Source: Protula sp. h YS-2021 (Eukaryota; Annelida; Polychaeta; Sabellida; Serpulidae). From it: 64,000 nucleotides of DNA. Numbering within the stretch: position 1 is the stretch's first letter; the number at the start of each line of letters is the position of its first letter. The notes beneath the pieces were generated by a model. The model was not told the DNA's origin, searched no databases, and worked only from the letters and a program-made list of their open reading frames with translations. Positions 45,892 to 54,791 of this stretch are shown in pieces. The stretch covers positions 9,091,511-9,155,510 of the forward strand of contig OX457029.1 in NCBI GenBank assembly GCA_949752745.1, written 5' to 3'. The position numbers and the translations under genes were made by a program.

Positions 45892-46085
45892 GGTTTTTTG
45901 TTTTTTGTTCACTTTTATGACTGTGTGACATTATGTGACAACATGTGACTGTGACATCATGTGACTCTGTGACATTATGTGACTGTGTGACTTTTTTTTT
46001 TATTATTATTATTATGATAATATTTAATTAGTCATATTTCAATGGTTTCCCATTACAGTAACCACACACACAGCATAAGTACATG

Positions 46086-46335
46086 TGTACAGAGTGTGGG
46101 GGGGGGGGGGAAACCGACTAAGAAATTTTAGAGTGCACTCGTACAGAGTGTGGTGGAAAACCGATCGATAATTTCAGAGTGCACTCGTACAGAGTGTGGG
46201 GGAAAACCGATCGATAATTTCAGAGTGCACTCGTACAGAGTGTGAGGGAAAACCGATCGATAATTTCAGAGTGCACTCGTACAGAGTGTGAGGGAAAACC
46301 GATCGATAATTTCAGAGTGCGCTCGAGTGTGGGAA
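46086..46335. repeat. 46-bp minisatellite in the inverted repeat
   Basis: Five to six units of GTGCACTCGTACAGAGTGTG, then GGGGAAAACCGATCGATAAT and TTCAGA. Mirror at 60640-60890. Confidence 0.85.
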
Positions 46336-46379
46336 CAATCAATAAATTTGAGAAGGAATGGGATTTTCCCTACGTTAAG

Positions 46380-46915
46380 TCCAATGTTATGTTTTAAGTT
46401 ATAGTAGTTGGAAAATGACACTTCTAAAACACATTTAACAAATGTAGTTTTTTGATAACATATAATATATAAAATAAATTTGAACATTTTAGCATGCTAC
46501 TTATTTGAATGTTCTAAAGTTATAGTAGTGGAAAAATGGTGGTTCTAGACCAACTTTAACAAATTTAGTTTTTAACACCATATGATATATAAAATAAGTT
46601 TGAACATTTTAGCACGCTACTTATTTGAATATTCTAAAGTCATAGTAGTGGAAAAATGGTGGTTCTAGACCAGTTTTAACAAATTTTGTTTTTTGACAAA
46701 ATATGATGTATAAAATAAGTTTAAACATTTTACAATGGTGTAGTAGAGTAAAAATGAGGGTTCTAGACAAACTTTAACAAATTTTGTTTTTTGACAAAAT
46801 ATGATGTATAAAATAAGTTTGAACATTTTACCATGGTGTAGTAGGGTAAAAATCAGGGTTCTAAACCAAAATTTAATTTTTTTGAAAACATATTATGCTT
46901 TTCTTTTCTTAATGC
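46380..46915. repeat. 120-bp repeat, about four copies
   Basis: Units contain TTATAGTAGTGGAAAAATGG, TTCTAGACCAACTTTAACAA, TATGATATATAAAATAAGTT and TTGAACATTTTA. Mirror at 60070-60600. Short open frames here are not genes. Confidence 0.8.
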
Positions 46916-46967
46916 TTTCAGGTATCGTCAGAACACATCGCTCTCCGCTTTCACCTGATTATTAACA

Positions 46968-47387
46968 ATGTCAACATTACTTCTGCACCGATGTGTAGAG
47001 ACCATGGATGACGTCTTCAAAGTGAACTATGTTGACTATGTGTTTTCAAAGCTTCCTGCTTTTGAATCTAATTGGATTTTACAAGTGAAGAATTTGCATA
47101 AGCATTGGGAAGCTGTTGGGAAGATAATTCCAAGAGATGAATTCACCCACTCATTTCTACACGAATGTGAAGAAGTACTTTTACCATCAACTTACGACAT
47201 TGATTCAGCATTTATCCGCGCGAATACAACTTGGGCAGCTGAACTCATGCTAGTTGTAGCTGCTAGAATTATTTTACATTATGATGATGGCGTTCCATTG
47301 ACGACGAATGCATCAGAACTTGTTCGATTCAACAATGAACGAGTTGAAGTGAATTCAAAGCTTTGTAAAATGTTTGAAGAACTATAA
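46968..47387 (+). CDS. Polinton ORF of unknown function, 139 aa
   Basis: This is the first gene after the left inverted repeat, starting 19 bp from its edge, so its promoter must lie in the repeat. The frame is intact. I recognise no domain; it is acidic with helix-like segments (YVDYVFSKLPAFESNWILQV, EEVLLPSTYDIDSAFIRANT). YVDYVFSKL resembles the start of the small ORF at 48146 (YVDYMISEL), which hints at a distant duplication. Confidence 0.65.
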   Translation: MSTLLLHRCVETMDDVFKVNYVDYVFSKLPAFESNWILQVKNLHKHWEAVGKIIPRDEFTHSFLHECEEVLLPSTYDIDSAFIRANTTWAAELMLVVAARIILHYDDGVPLTTNASELVRFNNERVEVNSKLCKMFEEL

Positions 47388-47414
47388 AAAAGCTGACTCT
47401 GCAATTTCTAATGG

Positions 47415-47423
47415 CATAAAAGG
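47415..47423 (+). promoter_or_regulatory. TATA-like box upstream of the zinc-ribbon gene
   Basis: CATAAAAGGAG lies 38-46 bp before the ATG at 47461. Copy 1 has TATAAAAGGAG at the matching place, which supports a real core promoter. Confidence 0.6.
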
Positions 47424-47460
47424 AGAAGGGTGAAGTGAAGTCATCATTCAACGCGCAGCC

Positions 47461-48081
47461 ATGGAGAAGACAAGCAGCTTTAAAATTAGTGCAAACTTAA
47501 CCATTACTGTGGAGCATGGAGAATTTGGGCTATTTCTTCGAATCAAACGTGGAGAGAGATGGCTTGCTTTATCACCATCCTTGTGGAAGATTGTGTGTCA
47601 GAACTTGACAAGATTACGCAACATTGGCTTCAAACTGTACTTAACGCAAACGAAGTGGCTTGAAGTCATTTCATACTTGGATATGCGCTATGTGAGTTTT
47701 GTGCAAACATCACTGTTTGAAGGGAAAGAATATACGCGTTACATCAACATCAATGATGGTGAATGGGAGACATTGCTTCAGGAAATCCATAGCATAACCT
47801 CAACCTTATTGCCATGTACGGAATGTCATGGGAAGAAAACTCCTGTTAAGCTGCAAAAGGACAATCGAATGAAAGTGTCAAAGCTATCCAAGAAAAGGCT
47901 GGCTGAAGTTCGATTGGAGAATATGAACGTGCAAAATCAACTTGGACTTACCTGTGAATATTGTGGTGCTTACGGATATGCTGAGGATTATGATTGTCAC
48001 TGCCATAAGTACAATTGCAAGTTGTGTGAACCTGACAACTTCTGCAACAAGTGCGGCTCACTAACAGTATCTGCCGAGTAA
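47461..48081 (+). CDS. Polinton zinc-ribbon-like protein, 206 aa
   Basis: The frame is intact. The first 150 residues are not recognised (FKISANLTITVEHGEFGLFL, WKIVCQNLTRLRNIGFKLYL). Residues about 165-200 hold a cysteine/histidine cluster: CEYCGAYGY, DCHCHKYNCKLCEPDNFCNK, CGSL, arranged as several CxxC knuckles and likely binding two zinc ions. A DNA- or RNA-binding regulatory role is possible but unproved. The gene is kept in copy 1, so it is a stable part of this Polinton family. Confidence 0.75.
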   Translation: MEKTSSFKISANLTITVEHGEFGLFLRIKRGERWLALSPSLWKIVCQNLTRLRNIGFKLYLTQTKWLEVISYLDMRYVSFVQTSLFEGKEYTRYININDGEWETLLQEIHSITSTLLPCTECHGKKTPVKLQKDNRMKVSKLSKKRLAEVRLENMNVQNQLGLTCEYCGAYGYAEDYDCHCHKYNCKLCEPDNFCNKCGSLTVSAE

Positions 48082-48145
48082 GACTACAAGTCATTTGCTT
48101 GCCAGCCGTCAAAGTGTGTAGACGTATCACATGGATATGTGAAAG

Positions 48146-48433
48146 ATGGATGTAGAAACGTTTTTCAAGGAGACGTATGTGGACTACATGATAAGTGAAC
48201 TGGCGCGTTTTGGATCTATTTAACAACAACTGGAACACTTTGACATCTATTGGGAACTTGCTCATTCCACGCTGAACGTACCAAAATTACGTGAGGATTT
48301 CATCAAAGAGTGTGTGCTTTCAAATATTGACGGAGCTGAGGAGTTAGATGTAGAAGCAGCATATCACTTTGCTCGATTTGATCCAAGACTGTTTCATGAA
48401 GTGAGAGAGTGGCTAATCTACATTGCAGTATAA
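48146..48433 (+). pseudogene. Small Polinton ORF, 95 aa, one nonsense codon
   Basis: The frame from ATG 48146 runs to TAA 48431 with one internal TAA at 48221-48223 (codon 26). Copy 1 has a sense codon there and its own stop elsewhere. Conserved words: YVDYMISELARFGSI, FARFDPRLFHEVREWLIY. Its stop overlaps the next start (TAATG). Function unknown. Confidence 0.7.
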
Positions 48434-48765
48434 TGGCAGACATTACATTGAGACAATATATTGTACAAAAAACATATTGTGAAGAAATGTTATTAACTGT
48501 AAAAAAGTTTGCATGTTTAGTATGTCCTGCTTGTCAAAATGAAGAGTGTTCAGAACATACTTGTCATTCTGCATGTGTCTATACATATTGGAATGAAGCT
48601 AAATATTGCATTCATTTAGATAAAGTGTTAGATAATGCAAATCAACGTTGTGAAAAATATGGTGTAGATGCTATCACATTTGATGAATTAAGTAGTTGGT
48701 TAATGTTCATTGAAGATCAATGGACTCCAATTATTCACACCATTGTATCAATACTTGATTTGTAA
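48433..48765 (+). CDS. Cys-rich Polinton ORF, 110 aa
   Basis: I chose ATG 48433 because it overlaps the previous stop as TAATG and because copy 1 homology begins there. Residues 28-60 hold a cysteine cluster, CLVCPACQNEECSEHTCHSA, then CVYTYWNEAKYCIHLDKVL. It may bind zinc. Homology to copy 1 ends at about 48663, the deletion point there. Function unknown. Confidence 0.7.
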   Translation: MADITLRQYIVQKTYCEEMLLTVKKFACLVCPACQNEECSEHTCHSACVYTYWNEAKYCIHLDKVLDNANQRCEKYGVDAITFDELSSWLMFIEDQWTPIIHTIVSILDL

Positions 48766-48845
48766 GATATGTTGATAAAATGCAAGATGTGTTGATAAAA
48801 TAAAATGTAAGATATGTTAACAAGTGTTAATCATTTAGTGTTAAC

Positions 48846-49943
48846 ATGTCGACGTGGAAAGACTACCTAACCAATATTTATTTTAAACCTGGTCAACCCG
48901 GGGCATTTGCTGGTCCATACAAACTTTATCACATATTAAGAAAACATGATCAACCAGTCACTCATTCACAAGTGAAGAAATGGTTACAGGATCAAGATGC
49001 CTTCAGTTTACTACAACCTGTAAAATACAGGTTTAAAAGGCAACGTGTCATTACACGTGGAATTGATGACATGTGGGATATTGATTTAGCTGACATGGGA
49101 AACATAGCTCCGTATAATGATGACACCCGTTTTTTGTTGGTTGTCATTGATGTGTTTTCCAAATATTTATGGGTGCAACCAATGCCTAATAAATCACATA
49201 CGAGTGTCATAGAAGCCTTTCAAAAGATTTTTCATGAAACACAACGAAGACCACGAACTCTAAGGTCAGACAAAGGAACTGAATTTAAAAACAGATGGGT
49301 AAAAGCATTTTTGAAGGAGGGAATACATGCCTATACGACAAAGAATGAAACCAAAGCCAACTTTGCTGAGAGAGTCATTCGTACTCTAAAGGGAATGATG
49401 TATCGATATTTCCTACATAATCAAACGTATCGATATATGGACATCCTTCCAGACTTAGTGTATAATTACAACCATAGACCTCATGGCTCCCTCCCTAATA
49501 AGTATGCTCCTGCAGATATTCGTAAAGACAACGAATCGAAAGTGTGGAAGTATATGTATGTAGACAAATTGAAATTAAAACCAAAGAAGAAAAAACCCTA
49601 CAAATTTAAAATTGGTGATCAGGTTCGCATTTCTCACATGAAATATGTATTTCAACGGGATTATCATATAAAGTGGACGCAAGAAGTCTTCATTATCACA
49701 CATCGTTGTAAGAAGCAAGGAATACACTTGTATCGTGTGAAAGACTTTTTAGATGAAGATATTGACGGACATTTTTATGAAGAAGAACTGCAGAAAGTGA
49801 CAAAAGATATTGAATCAGTCTACAGAATTGAAAAGGTCTTGAAAACACGAAGAAGACGAGGTGTTAAAGAATTATTTGTGAAGTGGTTAGGTTGGCCAAA
49901 GAAGTTTAACAGTTGGGTGAAAGAAACAGATATTCGAAAATGA
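48846..49943 (+). CDS. INT: Polinton integrase with C-terminal chromodomain
   Basis: The retroviral-type integrase joins element ends to chromosomal DNA. The 365-residue frame is complete. An N-terminal region (YKLYHILRKH, SQVKKWLQ) leads to the rve core with MWDIDLADMG (Asp80), LRSDKGTEFKNR (Asp142) and ANFAERVIRTLKGM (Glu175). Then NYNHRPHGSLPNKYAPADI and a basic stretch KLKLKPKKKKPYKFK. The last 45 residues form a chromodomain (VYRIEKVLKTRRRRGVKELF, VKWLGWPKKFNSWV), which in related integrases reads histone methyl marks and guides insertion. It overlaps the ATPase gene by ATGA. No break is seen. Confidence 0.95.
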   Translation: MSTWKDYLTNIYFKPGQPGAFAGPYKLYHILRKHDQPVTHSQVKKWLQDQDAFSLLQPVKYRFKRQRVITRGIDDMWDIDLADMGNIAPYNDDTRFLLVVIDVFSKYLWVQPMPNKSHTSVIEAFQKIFHETQRRPRTLRSDKGTEFKNRWVKAFLKEGIHAYTTKNETKANFAERVIRTLKGMMYRYFLHNQTYRYMDILPDLVYNYNHRPHGSLPNKYAPADIRKDNESKVWKYMYVDKLKLKPKKKKPYKFKIGDQVRISHMKYVFQRDYHIKWTQEVFIITHRCKKQGIHLYRVKDFLDEDIDGHFYEEELQKVTKDIESVYRIEKVLKTRRRRGVKELFVKWLGWPKKFNSWVKETDIRK

Positions 49944-50593
49944 AGCATCCATTCACGTGTTTGGTCTCTGGACCTACAGGCAGTGGTAAAACTTCTCTAG
50001 TTAGAGAAATTCTAGAACAAAAGTTAATTAAACCCTCTCCAAAAGTCATTCTCTATGCAGCAGATCAGCCTTTGTACAAGGGAATAAAAGGTGTGGAATT
50101 TTATCAAGGCATTCCAGATGACATTGAAGAGCGTTTTAACCCGAAAAAACCAAACTTACTCATCATTGATGACTTAATGACCAAATGTCATAGTGATGAG
50201 CGAATGACACGTCTCTTTAGTGTTGGTAGCAGTCATCAAAATCTAAGCATTATTTTTATTGTGCATAATTTGTTCCATCATGGTAGAGAAATGCGAAATA
50301 TTAGTTTGAATACACATTACATCATTCTGTTTAAAAATCCTAGAGACAGTCAACAAATAAGTACATTAGCGCGACAAATGTATCCTGGAAAATCTCAATT
50401 TCTCATAGAAACCTATCAAGATGCTACCAGCAAACCTCATGGCTATTTATTCATTGATTTGAAGCCGAAGACGAATGATCAACTACGTATTCGTACAGGC
50501 ATTTTACCAAAAGATACACATTACGTCTATGTTGATAAGGTGGCGTATGAACAAGAACAAAGTCACTTGACCATTCGCAGCCAAGATGTCTAA
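49940..50593 (+). CDS. ATP: Polinton packaging ATPase (A32/FtsK-HerA-like)
   Basis: This ATPase would pump element DNA into capsids in the virion model of Polintons. The start at 49940 overlaps the integrase stop (ATGA) and places the Walker A motif SGPTGSGKTS at residues 9-17, as usual; an earlier in-frame Met at 49913 lies within integrase. Walker B is NLLIIDDLMTKC. FIVHNLFHHGREMRNISLNT is the arginine/sensor segment found in A32-type proteins. Length (217 aa) is normal for Polintons and the frame is intact. Confidence 0.93.
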   Translation: MKHPFTCLVSGPTGSGKTSLVREILEQKLIKPSPKVILYAADQPLYKGIKGVEFYQGIPDDIEERFNPKKPNLLIIDDLMTKCHSDERMTRLFSVGSSHQNLSIIFIVHNLFHHGREMRNISLNTHYIILFKNPRDSQQISTLARQMYPGKSQFLIETYQDATSKPHGYLFIDLKPKTNDQLRIRTGILPKDTHYVYVDKVAYEQEQSHLTIRSQDV

Positions 50594-50912
50594 ACGTATT
50601 CAAGCGAATCAACCTTTTCTTCACTTGCTCGCACGCAGCGGGCCTAAACGACGTAAATCCTTGCTACAACAAGCTACTAAGGAGGAATTAACTAGCTTGT
50701 TTGAAATTTGTTTGAATATATTGCGAGGGCATTTACCCTTAAGCTCAAAAAGGTATAAGGTATTCAAGCGTGAACGTCATACCCTACGTACACTAGCAGA
50801 TAAGAAGATATCACTTCGAAGAAAAAAGAAGTTGGTTAATCAGAAAGGAGGATTCATTGGAGCTATTGCTAAATTTGCATTACCCTTGTTAGCTCAGTTG
50901 CTGTTAAAATGA
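50586..50912 (+). CDS. Conserved basic Polinton protein, 108 aa
   Basis: It overlaps the ATPase gene by 8 nt. It begins FLHLLARSGPKRRKSLLQQA with ATKEELTSLFEICLNILRGH, a very basic middle (RTLADKKISLRRKKKLVNQK) and a Gly-led hydrophobic end, GGFIGAIAKFALPLLAQLLL. Proteins of this plan recur in animal Polintons beside the capsid genes. A core or minor virion protein is plausible; the hydrophobic end could insert in membranes. The frame is intact. Confidence 0.75.
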   Translation: MSKRIQANQPFLHLLARSGPKRRKSLLQQATKEELTSLFEICLNILRGHLPLSSKRYKVFKRERHTLRTLADKKISLRRKKKLVNQKGGFIGAIAKFALPLLAQLLLK

Positions 50913-51499
50913 AACATACTATGAAAATGGTCCTCATTCCTGAATATGAATATAAAATGTTGTTAGAAAAGAAGGGAAAAGATGGTGAAATCAAAACGAA
51001 AGTGAATAAACTTTTACGTGGGAAACGAACTTGTGAAAAGGCAATAGAAATGTCTCAAGTTCTTGGCCGTCATTTACGAACAATTCAGTCGCAACAACAG
51101 CGGCAAAAGTCTGTTACATCATCCAAAGCAGAAAAATCAGAAAAGTCCCAACAGTTTCTAAGCCATTTTTAACCTATTTATCATGTAAAACTAACACAAC
51201 TTCTAGCAGAACTTAAGAAATATGGTACGAGATGGACAGATAAAAATGAACTTGTTTTAAAAACGGGTGCTGTCATTACAAATTCCAACATTATTGATTT
51301 GTTGAAAGAAGCATTGGTTGCTACAAGAAGAAAAGAACGACGAGAACCACCACATGGTTGGAAGCAGTTTATTGAGGAAATTGTAGATGCTAATATTCCA
51401 AAAACTGTTTTTGGCAAAAAGACAATTCGTGAAGATATTACAAAAGAGCAACAACAACGTCAACAAAGGCTGTTTCCAGAAGGATGGGAAACCTTTTAA
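50909..51499 (+). pseudogene. Conserved Polinton ORF, split by one TAA
   Basis: The frame from ATG 50909 (overlapping the previous stop as ATGA) runs 87 codons to TAA 51170-51172. The same frame then stays open for 108 more codons to 51499. The second half has words shared by Polinton proteins: LLAELKKYGTRWTDKNELVL, TNSNIIDLLKEAL and PPHGWKQFIEEIVDANIPKT. A single nonsense codon is therefore the only break. Presumed virion-associated protein; function not established. Confidence 0.75.
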
Positions 51500-51684
51500 C
51501 ATGGATTAAAGAGTTATGGTGTTGTTGTTGTAAAGAAAATGGAAATAAAAATACTATTCCTGTAAAAATTAGGTGTGTCAGTGCTTGTTGTCAAGGAGAA
51601 GTAGTAGATACCAATGTAGATCATGTAGATAGCAATTTAGACAACAATTTAGACAGCAATGGAGATGACGAGTGTCAAACATGA
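51484..51684 (+). CDS. Small Cys-rich, possibly lipid-anchored Polinton protein, 66 aa
   Basis: It overlaps the preceding frame by 16 nt. The start MGNLLTWIKELWCCCC has Gly2 (a myristoylation candidate) and four adjacent Cys (palmitoylation candidates). VKIRCVSACCQG follows, then an Asn/Asp-rich tail VDSNLDNNLDSNGDDE. If lipidated it would sit on a membrane, which would suit assembly or exit. This is inference. Confidence 0.55.
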   Translation: MGNLLTWIKELWCCCCKENGNKNTIPVKIRCVSACCQGEVVDTNVDHVDSNLDNNLDSNGDDECQT

Positions 51685-51734
51685 AGTAATGTATAGGCAC
51701 ATCTAGTCTACATCACATAAACGATTTAGTCATC

Positions 51735-52481
51735 ATGGAGTCAACAAGTTTTTATATAACTTTACCTAGCAATGCTAGTATGAACTATTATCCTACTAAT
51801 AAGGCTTCTACTTATCAAATTCGTTTACCTCGAACCATCTATCTGAACGGAAAATATGAAGTAGCCTTAGCTGAAATTCAATACCCACACACATGGACGA
51901 CAATGAGGCCAGGAATAGACTATGCTCTTCATTATCGATCATCATTAGATGTATTTTATGCAGTTTACATTCCATATGGTTACTATAGATCCATACCTGA
52001 GATATGTACTGCAATCAATGAAGAATTACAAAAAGCTATTAATGCAAACCCTATTCAGTTAAAGTATGATAAAATTAGTCGAAAAGTTTATCTTATTTTA
52101 AGAGATGATTATGATATTGTCTTTTCTACTGGATTAGCTGAGATTTTAGGATTTAAACCAGATAAATGGTATAAAGAATCCGGTCCCGCTGAACATCAAT
52201 CCGATGTGAAACATGGATTTTATACACTTTATGTGTACTGTAGTATTTGTGAGCCACAAGTAGTTGGAGATTATTATGTTCCTTTACTACGTTCTGTTCC
52301 CATTAAAGGGGATGATGGTGATATTGTTATGAAAACTTATGAAGAACCTCATTACGTCACTGTAAACACATCTAAATTTGACACAATAGAAATGAATATT
52401 AAGAATGACACAGGTCATAATGTTTCATTTCAAAGTGGGAAAGTGATATGTGAACTTCATTTTCGACCAAAAGTATTATGA
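51735..52481 (+). CDS. Minor capsid (penton-like) protein, single jelly roll
   Basis: The 248-residue frame is intact. YYPTNKASTYQIRLPRTIYL and GKYEVALAEIQYPHTW are characteristic of the Polinton penton-like protein, which closes the vertices of the predicted icosahedral capsid. Beta-strand-rich sequence continues to the end (FDTIEMNIKNDTGHNV). It lies upstream of the major capsid gene as in other Polintons. The stop overlaps the next start (ATGA). Confidence 0.9.
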   Translation: MESTSFYITLPSNASMNYYPTNKASTYQIRLPRTIYLNGKYEVALAEIQYPHTWTTMRPGIDYALHYRSSLDVFYAVYIPYGYYRSIPEICTAINEELQKAINANPIQLKYDKISRKVYLILRDDYDIVFSTGLAEILGFKPDKWYKESGPAEHQSDVKHGFYTLYVYCSICEPQVVGDYYVPLLRSVPIKGDDGDIVMKTYEEPHYVTVNTSKFDTIEMNIKNDTGHNVSFQSGKVICELHFRPKVL

Positions 52482-52833
52482 AAGCATATACACACGATCC
52501 GTCTACATATCGCAACCATTTTCTTCGTCAAGTGGGTGGGGAATTACCAGGATTTAAAGGAGCGCGATACAATATGGAGATGGTATTGGTTCAATATTGG
52601 GATCATTGGCTCGCAAAGCTATTCCACTGCTTAAGGCAGGGGCTAAAATCGTTGCACCACATCTTAAAAAGGCTGCAAAAGATGTCGCGAAAGATGTTAC
52701 AGGCCGAGTAGCACAACGTGTCATTGGTGATGTGTTAGGAGGACAAAAGAGAGCGCAACCAGCAAAACCTGTCAGAAGGCGAAAGGCAGCTAAACGGATA
52801 ACATCAACAAAATATAAGAAAGATATTTTTTAA
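52478..52833 (+). pseudogene. Polinton Gly/Ala-rich virion ORF, frameshifted
   Basis: The first frame (from 52478) gives YRNHFLRQVGGELPGFKGAR, the usual start of a conserved Polinton protein. Near 52570-52578 homology passes to a second frame that gives ILGSLARKAIPLLKAGAKIV, APHLKKAAKDVAKDVTGRVA and a basic end. The gene is broken by a one-base shift. The amphipathic Ala/Lys helices recall adenovirus protein VI-like membrane-active cargo; this is an analogy only. Confidence 0.75.
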
Positions 52834-52835
52834 TC

Positions 52836-54199
52836 ATGTCTTTAATTCATAATCATTCTTGTGAATGTAGTCTTTCTCCATTAGAATGGTTTCACATACC
52901 ACCAACGCAAACTGCTGTAGAAAAAAGTTATAATGTTGACTATCAACCACTAACTACCATTAGAGAGGGCGCTCCAATAGAATTTTACATTCCTGCGAGT
53001 ACAGAAGAATATCTAGATTTAAAGAACAGTAAACTTCATATTGTATGCGCTATTGTAAAGGCTGATGGAACACCATGTGATGTAGATGATAATGTATCAT
53101 GTATCAATGATTTGTTTAATGGGTTATGGTCCAATATTGAATTATTTCTAAATGATCGTTTGGTATCACATAGCAACAATACCCATGGATATACCAGTAT
53201 CATATCTCATCTCATTCATGACTCGGAAGAAAGTCTCCATTCTGAGCGCTCTATGCGTCTCATCTATAAAGATACTGCTGGGTCAATGAATACTCATGAG
53301 GTGAAAAGACCTAATCATGAAAGATATGTATCAGGTTTTCATGTAAATATTGAAGGTGGTGATCTAGCTCAAACAGGAAATAATGGTTTACATAATCGTT
53401 ATTTGTATACACGTCTAAGCCGTGAGTTTGCACTTACAGGTGGTTTAAGGGTAGATTTGTTTGAGCAAGAACGTTATCTTTCCAATGGTATTAGTATGAA
53501 ATTACGTTTACATAGACAAAAGGATGAATATGTATTAATGGCTGCAAATAATGGTTTTAAAGTAGAAGTGAGAGATGCGTTTTTAACCATTCGCAAAGTG
53601 AGGGTTAGTCCAGGTATTCAGTTAGGACATGCAGATGCATTGATGAAAACTCCTGCTAAGTTAATTATTACTAGAAAAGAGTGTAAAGTGTTAGCTATTC
53701 CAGCTGGATTCCAATCTTTTGTGAAAGATAACATCTTTTTAGGTCAATTACCAAAACGAATTGTTATTGGACTGGTTCATAATGAAGCCTTTGCTGGAAC
53801 AGTATTGAGAAATCCATACAATTTTGATCATTTTTTTCTTAACTTTATGCAGCTTTACACGGATGGTGAACCAGTCCTATCCAAACCTCTCAAGCTTGAT
53901 ATAAATCGAGGCAAATATCTTGATGCTTTTGAAACTCTTTACAAATCTTTTGATAGATTGAATGGTGAGAAAAGTTCCATTATTAAACGAGAAGATTGGT
54001 CTAGAGGATATGCTTTATTTTCTTTGACTTAACACCTGATTATGATGGTGATGATCATTATGCCCTTATCAAACATGGGAATTTGCGAGTAGAAATGAAT
54101 TTTGCTGGTGCCTTGCAAAATACAGTCAATGTTATAGTGTATGCTGAATTTGATAACATTGTTGAAATAAGTGCAAATCGTAGCATTCAATTCGACTAG
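52836..54199 (+). pseudogene. Major capsid protein (double jelly roll), shifted near C-terminus
   Basis: The first frame covers 398 codons to a TAA at 54030-54032. The protein opens NHSCECSLSPLEWFHIPPTQ and carries the conserved Polinton words PIEFYIPAS, WSNIELFLNDRLV, SHSNNTHGYTSIISHLIHDS, SERSMRLIYKD and RLSREF. Close to the end the conserved FDLTPD strand and NLRVEMNFAGAL lie in another frame that continues to TAG 54197. Copy 1 has one base more at the matching place (about 54019-54022), so a one-base deletion in copy 2 explains the break. About 55 residues of the second jelly roll are cut off. Confidence 0.93.
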
Positions 54200-54204
54200 C
54201 AGTC

Positions 54205-54642
54205 ATGAACACGAAGCAGATAGAAGCTATCCTATCCCATGATGCCGCGACAAAAGACTTGTTTCAAGGTGTGTTTTCCATGGACCAGTTACCATCTTTA
54301 CAACGCGGTGCCTATGTCATCAACACAGACGATCATGATGAGCCAGGAGAGCATTGGGTGGCAGTATATTATGACGAAGACCCTGCAGAATATTTTGACT
54401 CTTATGGACTTTTACCTATAGACAGTCGTTTGAATAAGTTTTTAAAGTTTAATTTCATTTATAATTCAGTTCCATTACAAACGCCGATATCCTCTACATG
54501 TGGATTTTATTGTGTGTATTATATAATTCAAAGAGCTCGAGGACATAGTCCTTTTGAAATCATTGATGTATTGAGAAGAAGTGATGGTGATTTTGTTGTA
54601 AAGGATTTTGTATATAGACATTATAAACCATTATTTTATTGA
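54205..54642 (+). CDS. PRO: Adenain-type cysteine protease
   Basis: This protease would mature capsid proteins. The 145-residue frame is intact. It has MDQLPSLQRGAYVINTD, the His box GEHWVAVYYD (His50), AEYFDSYG (Asp65), Gln92 in PLQTPIS and the nucleophile box STCGFYCVYY (Cys99). The His-Asp-Gln-Cys order is that of adenovirus proteases and Ulp1 relatives (C5/CE clan). It starts five bases after the capsid stop. Confidence 0.92.
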   Translation: MNTKQIEAILSHDAATKDLFQGVFSMDQLPSLQRGAYVINTDDHDEPGEHWVAVYYDEDPAEYFDSYGLLPIDSRLNKFLKFNFIYNSVPLQTPISSTCGFYCVYYIIQRARGHSPFEIIDVLRRSDGDFVVKDFVYRHYKPLFY

Positions 54643-54708
54643 TGCTGTATTAGTTAAGTTGCATTAGTTAAGTTGTTGGTAATTGTGAATTGTATTATGA
54701 ATATTGTA

Positions 54709-54746
54709 AATAAACAAGACAGTTTTATACAACATTCTTTTTTATT
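54709..54746. terminator. Convergent poly(A) signals
   Basis: AATAAA on plus at 54709-54714 follows the protease gene. AATAAA on minus (54746-54741) follows the minus-strand gene set. The 38-bp interval separates two converging transcription blocks. Confidence 0.6.
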
Positions 54747-54791
54747 GTGTTATACATTATTTACATTTCATAATTATTTTACATTGAATTT

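Larger units (their letters stand above)
44709..46949 (+). repeat. Left terminal inverted repeat (2241 bp)
   Basis: It pairs with 63277-60023 at about 98-99 percent by eye. In order it contains: three pairs of CRE palindromes, three 23-bp repeats, tRNA-like unit A, a CCATGGGGACCCCCC minisatellite (45085-45275), a (TGTAACACTATG) minisatellite (45550-45730), tRNA-like unit B with T run, a 46-bp minisatellite (46086-46335) and a 120-bp repeat (46380-46915). Confidence 0.95.

Noticed and set aside
46266..46487. 73-codon frame identical to one at 60485-60706
   Set aside because: The identity comes only from the inverted repeats; the frame crosses two minisatellites.
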